Positions 60,625 through 64,000 of a DNA stretch of 64,000 nt are shown piece by piece. The stretch's first letter is position 1. The number at the start of each line of letters is the position of its first letter. Location of the stretch: positions 1-64,000 of the forward strand of contig NC_052138.2 in NCBI RefSeq assembly GCF_016086655.4, read 5' to 3'. Source of the stretch: Lepeophtheirus salmonis. Its lineage: Eukaryota; Arthropoda; Copepoda; Siphonostomatoida; Caligidae. The translations under genes were made by a program, and so were the position numbers. The notes beneath the pieces are model-generated. The model did not search any database, was not told the origin of the DNA, and saw nothing but the letters and a program-made list of their open reading frames with translations.

Positions 60625-61440
60625 ACATACAGTATGTCATAAGATTGATGGTGTTTTTTTTTTTTAAATATCATGAAATAACCTAAACAAAGGATATGTT
60701 TTTAGAGAAAAACTTTATTTACTTCACATTATGACGAACTTTAAGCATAATACATTTTTTTATGCGTTTTGGCATCCCTTCATACAGATTATTCAAAAGT
60801 ATGTAGAGTAATTTTTCCCTAAGCTTTTGTCAGTTTTTTTTAATTCATCCTCTGAAGTTGATGGCGCATTTTCATTGAGCTCCTTCTGCACTAAGGCTCA
60901 CAAATTTTCAATGTGAGACAAATCAGGAACTGTTGGTAGGAATCCAAGTTGTCTGAACACCACTTTTGTACATTTTTGGTGTGGTGAGCAGGGGTACCAT
61001 CCTGCTGGAAAATGGCTCTTGATGTGTAAGACAAAATATTCCTCTTGAAAGGAGGTCCAGTTTCTTCAGTACGAGACAAAGCTGACATGCTAGACTTGCT
61101 GAGGATCTTTGTGATGTAGTACTTGGAAGTCACAATTTGGTTTCTTGGAATCAGGTGAAGATCTGATACTGCCTGGTGGCTGATAACAACCCGAAACTGA
61201 ATTTTCAAAGGAAATTTCTCAGTTGGAGGTGATTCCACATCTCCTTTATGTCTTGCCCGAACCTGATCTGTTTGGGGATTTGGGGCATGAAATAGCTCAA
61301 ATGGACTTTCATCACTGAAGAGGATACATAAGCAGGGCCTTCCTTTGGTTTTCTGAAAGTTTGGGGTGCTGACGAGGTCTGTATGGCATAGCATTCAAAG
61401 AGTGCTCTCTCACTATTTCGTATATTGAATTTCAACTATA
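60625..61440 (-). pseudogene. Tc1-like transposase, catalytic domain nearly open
   Basis: A 167-codon minus-strand frame (61394-60891), the longest in the window. FSDESPF (first catalytic Asp, residue 28) and IFQQDGTPAHHTKNVQKW (second Asp, residue 132) are intact. Between them FHAPNPQ, PTEKFPLKIQF and SHQAVSDLHLIPR follow the order of Tc1-type DDE transposases. One frameshift near residue 152 moves the reading to LPTVPDLSHIENL, where the catalytic Glu (codon 60909-60907) is kept; the next residue, normally Trp, is a stop. The spacing from the second Asp to Glu is about 31 instead of the usual 35, so a few codons are missing too. The C-terminus continues to about 60720 (ALVQKELNENAPSTSEDELK). 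tacagtatgtcataagattg near 60627 may be the 3-prime terminal repeat. The N-terminal HTH half is absent beyond 61440. The least decayed transposase here, but inactive. Confidence 0.85.
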
Positions 61441-64000
61441 TACTAATCTCAATATTTGAAAAAATAATTCCCATGATCCAGTTCAAATACGATTTCCCAG
61501 GAAATGATAAAAATAGTGTTAACTATTCTGAGATTTTTATCATTAAATAAACGTGCTAAGTAACGTACTATTTACAAACCAAATTAATTATTCAGAACAG
61601 CGAATCAACTCCAAACAGACATGCTTCTATATTTTTTTGATAACCAAAACGAATCCCGAGAATGTGATACAGCCTTTTATTTCCCTAAAAACCATTTTTA
61701 TTTTTTTTTAAATATAAAAAAGAAAAAGAAAATTGTTAAGGAGTAAGTTATTTTTATAAAGAAAAGTCCGTGATGAACTCCTTCGATCTTACCTACCTAT
61801 TTTAACGACAATTTAGATTTTTTTCTACTAACAAAGAAAACAAAAGTAATTTCTTCAGGTTACATTTTATTGTATTAACTTTTATTTATTTTCTCCTTCT
61901 TCTCAGATCTGTGTCTTAAGAGTATTTTAAATTTTTATATTTCATACATTGTGATGCTTTGAATTTGATTTTTTTTTTTCTTAAGTTATTTTTATTTTGT
62001 CATTATAGTGATTTTTTTGCAAAAGAAATGCATTTGTATTAAAGATAGCAATTGAAATGACACAGATGGTCCTCCAAAAACAACAACCCAAACATGAAAA
62101 AGTCAGAAAAAAAACTGAAGTAAATAAGAAATTGTAGAGAGTGAAGCCGTTGTTTAACAACAAAGTTTAAGGGCCTGTGACAACTCTGCATGCAAAGAGG
62201 AGGTTATTTTTTGTAGTGTTGTTTGCCAGAGGTGCTTGGTGTCTGTTTAATGAAATAGCATAGATCATGCAAATTCTTATTCCACAGTAGATTTATTCCT
62301 CGTTCGGACGCGTGAAACTTTGTTAACGAGAGTAAAATACATATAGTATTGAATTAAAAATGTTACCATGTGGACAGATTATAAACATGTCGATTTTATT
62401 GACGTTTTCCTTAAATAAAGGGGATAATTTCAAGGCCTCACCCTGTTCATACACATTCAATGTATATAGTGAAGAGTTCAAACTTTTTCTGTTCAATGGG
62501 ATGTAAGAGAAATACTTCCTTTTCTTGAGTACTAGGATATATCATAATTTATATGTATGTTTGCTATGAAATTTGGTAGCAAGTCAAAGAAAGGAATTTC
62601 TTTGTGAAAATATAGCTTTATTTTTTCCGTAGAGAGCTTTATATTAGTATAGTAGACAATAATACATTTAAAAGCTTACTTTAAATCTAATTGTCTACTT
62701 TTTGTAATTTATATGTTGTAATGCAAAATTATATTTTCATAAAAAATATATAAAGACGACTCTGAAAATTTGTTTTGTGTAGTTTCTTTCGTAACCGATA
62801 CATACCCGTCCGGTAATTGAACTTAAGTCATAATGAACCATATATTATTACCCTCCATTAGTTGACTGAGGTATTATATACCCTATTTTTATCAAAATCT
62901 TTATAATTTCTTTGAATGAACAATGAATAGAAACCCATTTCAGTTTTCTCCTAAGACTTTAAATTTGATTAATTTAATTTCTTAATTTATTTGGGTATTT
63001 CCTTGTTTTGTATTTATTTGTATATTTTATAATTTTTAATCGAGGTTAAGTGAATTAATATTTTCCTTACAAGTAATTACTTTCTTTGTTAGATTTTTCT
63101 TTCTAATGACTTAGATGTAAAACTGTAGCTTCAAAATTATAATATTGTATCTATTATTGTAATAATTCTGAAAATGTTTTGCGTTTTGAGTAGTGAAAGA
63201 AACACTGGAAGTGTAAAGATACCTGTTTTTTTGCACTAAATATTTCAAGAAACTACTTTTGTATTTTAAATACAATTTAGCTTAGGTCTTAAATAGTTTT
63301 ATTTTTTTAATATGATATTTTAACTTATTATAGTGTTTGTATTCTTTTAAAATAAATTAAAGTTATGATCAAATGACAAACAACCTACTAATAAACTGAT
63401 ATATACTAATTTTCTTTCCAAAAACTTTCTTATAATATTAAATATTTCATAGAAATTTAAAAATTGTATTTTTTTTCCTTATAGAATAAAAATTTGTTCA
63501 AACTCCTAACTGTAGTTGTTAAAATTATTATAAATAAAGAATTAGTTTTTGCAGATGGCTTAATATGATACAGATACTTAAATGTAGATAATGGATATAA
63601 TAGTTAAAGAAATAACGTAATCATTTCAACTGATGTAAATAGATATTCTTATTGGAAAAATGCACCTTATTATTAAAGCCAAGTCAGTGTTGTTTAGATA
63701 CAAATATTTTAACACATTTCGAGTCTATAAATAAACTTTTCTTCTTCATGTCATCATGCACAATATGGTCCCTTGAAAGTCATTTTAGAATATGTTTACG
63801 TAACGCAATGAAAGATGTTATCATAATTATACCTTTACTTCTAGGGAGAAGATAGGAAAACTACCAAGGTATTAACGGAAATATTTTATGAGATTTTTTC
63901 ACAGGCTAGAAATTCCTAATTTACTGTTCACTAGAGTTTAAAATTAAAGGAAATCAAAAATGACAAAGTAACCACACCAGTCTGGAAAATACTCGGAAAA
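61441..64000. other. Anonymous AT-rich stretch
   Basis: No gene, RNA or element recognised. Minus-strand 60-codon frame at 61981-62163 and plus-strand 67-codon frame at 63652-63855 lack motifs. Confidence 0.5.

Noticed and set aside
1..64000. tRNA, rRNA, CRISPR arrays, operons, riboswitches
   Set aside because: No GGTTCGANTCC-type box with a matching A box, no rRNA-like conserved stretch, and no regular spacer-repeat array. The DNA is eukaryotic in character.
1..64000. A new multi-gene biological system
   Set aside because: No set of intact neighbouring genes exists here. Everything identifiable is decayed transposon sequence.

Overview
The window looks like AT-rich eukaryotic, animal-type nuclear DNA. 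A/T dominates throughout, and there are many homopolymer tracts, including A-runs of 19-26 bases. Reading frames are short and scattered, with no operon-like packing. I see no rRNA, tRNA, CRISPR array or recognisable host protein-coding gene. What can be identified is a dense set of old, broken transposable elements. The mix (several Tc1/mariner lineages, non-LTR retrotransposons, hAT and piggyBac-like traces) fits an arthropod. From memory of the transposase types, a caligid copepod such as a salmon louse is my best guess, but that is inference and not shown by the sequence.

Layout. 1-365: mariner-type transposase piece on the minus strand, cut by the window edge. 694-793: 100-N assembly gap. 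2.27-2.69 kb: internally deleted mariner. 2.97-3.64 kb: candidate TTAA-flanked, piggyBac-like non-autonomous element. 4.37-6.48 kb: 2.1 kb remnant of a non-LTR retrotransposon. 9.62-10.28 kb: a second internally deleted mariner, with both terminal repeats visible. 14.06 kb: short reverse-transcriptase piece. 17.25-18.08 kb: hAT dimerisation remnant next to a mariner fragment. 18.9-19.4 kb: mariner piece. 21.29-22.5 kb: near full-length but heavily decayed mariner. 23.6-24.06 kb: mariner with an open helix-turn-helix region. 28.7-35.6 kb: five mariner fragments from at least three lineages. 36.4 kb: 34-bp tandem repeat. 40.07-40.86 kb: mariner related to the copy at the left edge. 43.5 kb: mariner N-terminal piece. 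45.6-46.9 kb: LINE remnant on the minus strand with the end of the RT region and a C-terminal RNase H. 51.4-51.6 kb: weak mariner C-terminus. 57.85 kb: second TTAA-flanked end. 60.63-61.44 kb: Tc1-like transposase with the longest open frame in the window (167 codons).

Nothing here forms a working gene system. The links between parts are those of transposon families. At least six mariner copies share one terminal-repeat consensus. Two of them (2.4 and 35.1 kb) lack the same internal segment of the transposase, so they probably come from an amplified non-autonomous form. The long stretches between elements are AT-rich and anonymous. A few open frames in them are listed with low confidence.
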